From assembly GCA_964417785.1 (NCBI GenBank), contig CAYQJO010000277.1, positions 1 to 5,589 of the forward strand: a stretch of 5,589 nucleotides of DNA. The letters run 5' to 3'. Origin of the DNA: DAOTUL01 sp034437435 (lineage in GTDB: Bacteria > Chloroflexota > Anaerolineae > Aggregatilineales > Phototrophicaceae). Shown one piece after another: positions 4,447 to 5,589 of the stretch. A model generated the notes under the pieces. The model was not told the DNA's origin. It worked only from the letters and a program-made list of their open reading frames with translations, and did not search any database. The translations under genes were made by a program, and so were the position numbers. Positions within the stretch are counted from its first letter, which is position 1. The number at the start of each line of letters is the position of its first letter.

Positions 4447-5589
4447 ATGCGTAAGTTGAGTCTTTTGCTCGTAGCAGTAATCATGGTCCTGATGTCGGTC
4501 GCCCCGGCGCTGGCACAGGACGAAGGTAACATTGTCGATGTGGCCGTTGCCAACGAAGAGCTTTTCTCGACACTCGTGGCTGCGGTCCAGGCTGCTGATC
4601 CCGCCATTCTGGAAACCCTGACCGGTCCTGGTCCCTACACCGTTTTCGCACCAACTAATCAGGCTTTTAGCAATCTGTTTGATTTCCTGGGTGTGACGCC
4701 GGAAGAACTGCTGGCGAACACCGAACTGCTGACCACCGTGCTGCTTTACCATGTGGTGGAAGGTGAAGTTCTGGCCGAGCAGGTGGTCGGTCTGGACGGC
4801 CAGAGCGCCCCGACTCTGCTGGGTGAGGGCGGCATTGCCATCAGCATCCAGGACGGCGCTGTGATCCTGAACGATGTGGTCGAGGTCATCACCACCGACA
4901 TCCCGGCCAGCAACGGCGTGATCCATGTAATCGACGATGTGCTGCTGCCCCAGTCAGTGCTGGACAGTCTCAGCGCTGAGCCGGAAGAAGAGATGATGGC
5001 TGCTGACGAATTCGTCAACATCCGCGTGGCCCACTTCTCGCCCGACACCCCGGCGGTTGATGTTTACGTGAACGGCGACGCCGCTATCACCAACCTGGCC
5101 TTCCCCGACGTGACTGACTTCATCACGCTTCCGGCTGGCACCTACGAAATCGCAGTTGCCCCGGCTGGAACCTCCATCGATCAGGCCGCCATCGGCCCGG
5201 CTGACTTCGACCTGCCCGCTGGTGAGTTTGTCACCGTCGCCGCCATCGGTTCACTCAACGCCGGTACGCTGGCACCCGCTATCTTCGTCAAGGACTTCAG
5301 CCCCATCCCCGAAGGCAGCGCCCGTGTCGTCGTCTTCCACGGCATCGAAGACGCTCCGGCAGTCGATGTCCGTGCCGGTGACAGCGTGTTGATTAACGGC
5401 CTGGCCTACCCCGGTTCCTTCATCACCGCTGAAGGCACCCCTAACGATGGTGCCTTTGAACTGGATGTTCCGGCTGGCACCTATGATCTTACCGTCACCC
5501 CGACTGGCGCGACCACGCCCGTCGTGCTGGACCTGAGCGGCACCACCCTGGAAGCCGGTGTGTACTATCTGGTGGCCGCCGTCGGCACG
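4447..5589 (+). CDS. Exported FAS1 (fasciclin) protein with DUF4397 repeats, 3' end missing
   Basis: The frame is open from the ATG to the last base (381 complete codons, no stop), so the gene continues beyond the window. Residues 1-23 are a signal peptide (MRK, hydrophobic core, ALA-QDE cleavage). One FAS1 domain spans about 29-168, with the conserved H1 box TVFAPTNQAF (65-74), the YH pair (Y101, H102) and the H2 box NGVIHVIDDVLLP (156-168). FAS1 domains act in adhesion and matrix binding outside the cell. An acidic spacer (about 173-188) leads to two DUF4397-like beta repeats: the first begins VNIRVAHFSPDTPAVDVYVNG (about 190) and contains LPAGTYEI, the second begins ARVVVFHGIEDAPAVDVRAG (about 292) and contains VPAGTYDL. 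The repeats share a 14-base identical stretch. No sorting signal is visible in the part seen. Its position divergent from an ECF sigma/RskA pair suggests it is a target of that sigma factor. Confidence 0.92.
   Translation, partial: MRKLSLLLVAVIMVLMSVAPALAQDEGNIVDVAVANEELFSTLVAAVQAADPAILETLTGPGPYTVFAPTNQAFSNLFDFLGVTPEELLANTELLTTVLLYHVVEGEVLAEQVVGLDGQSAPTLLGEGGIAISIQDGAVILNDVVEVITTDIPASNGVIHVIDDVLLPQSVLDSLSAEPEEEMMAADEFVNIRVAHFSPDTPAVDVYVNGDAAITNLAFPDVTDFITLPAGTYEIAVAPAGTSIDQAAIGPADFDLPAGEFVTVAAIGSLNAGTLAPAIFVKDFSPIPEGSARVVVFHGIEDAPAVDVRAGDSVLINGLAYPGSFITAEGTPNDGAFELDVPAGTYDLTVTPTGATTPVVLDLSGTTLEAGVYYLVAAVGT
5131..5483 (+). repeat. Coding repeat of the DUF4397 modules
   Basis: The 14 bases CCGGCTGGCACCTA occur at 5131-5144 and again at 5470-5483, each encoding PAGTY at the same place in successive DUF4397-like modules. 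The surrounding bases have diverged much more. This fits an old internal duplication with a conserved turn, and is not a mobile or non-coding repeat. Confidence 0.7.

Noticed and set aside
4408..4926. A 172-codon minus-strand open frame opposite the fasciclin gene
   Set aside because: The opposite strand has unmistakable FAS1 boxes; this frame is His/Gln-rich with no recognisable domain and no ribosome site.

Overview
The window looks like a chromosomal piece of a free-living bacterium of moderately high G+C content. It is most likely a member of the Chloroflexota (Anaerolineae-like). I infer this from protein style, not from any marker gene: a secreted protein with an N-terminal module, propeller-like middle and C-terminal SH3b domain, and an exported FAS1 protein followed by DUF4397 repeats. 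I see no mobile element, CRISPR array, tRNA or rRNA.

Layout, left to right. (1) The first 11 bases hold the start of a minus-strand gene that runs off the left edge; it has a clear Shine-Dalgarno. (2) 12-112 is a short spacer. (3) 113-1999, minus strand, encodes a secreted 628-residue propeller/SH3b protein. (4) 2000-2109 is a compact divergent promoter region. (5) 2110-2907, plus strand, encodes a polytopic M50B-type metalloprotease with a GTG start just after an odd in-frame mini-ORF. (6) 2904-4303, minus strand, is a two-gene operon: an ECF sigma factor followed, with overlapping stop and start, by an RskA-type membrane anti-sigma factor. The anti-sigma gene meets the protease gene tail to tail with a 4-base overlap. 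(7) 4304-4446 is an A+T-rich divergent intergenic region with several symmetric and repeated motifs. (8) From 4447 to the right edge, plus strand, runs an exported FAS1 (fasciclin) protein with two DUF4397 repeats, open at the edge.

How they may work together. ECF sigma factor, RskA-type anti-sigma factor and a divergent fasciclin gene recall the mycobacterial SigK-RskA system, whose known targets include the fasciclin-domain proteins MPT70 and MPT83, and in which RskA is cleaved in the membrane by the M50-family site-2 protease Rip1. Here a putative M50 intramembrane protease sits directly beside the anti-sigma gene. The cluster may therefore be a self-contained signalling unit: membrane protease, anti-sigma factor, sigma factor and exported adhesion-type output protein. 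The gene identities are well supported by motifs. The regulatory wiring is inference.
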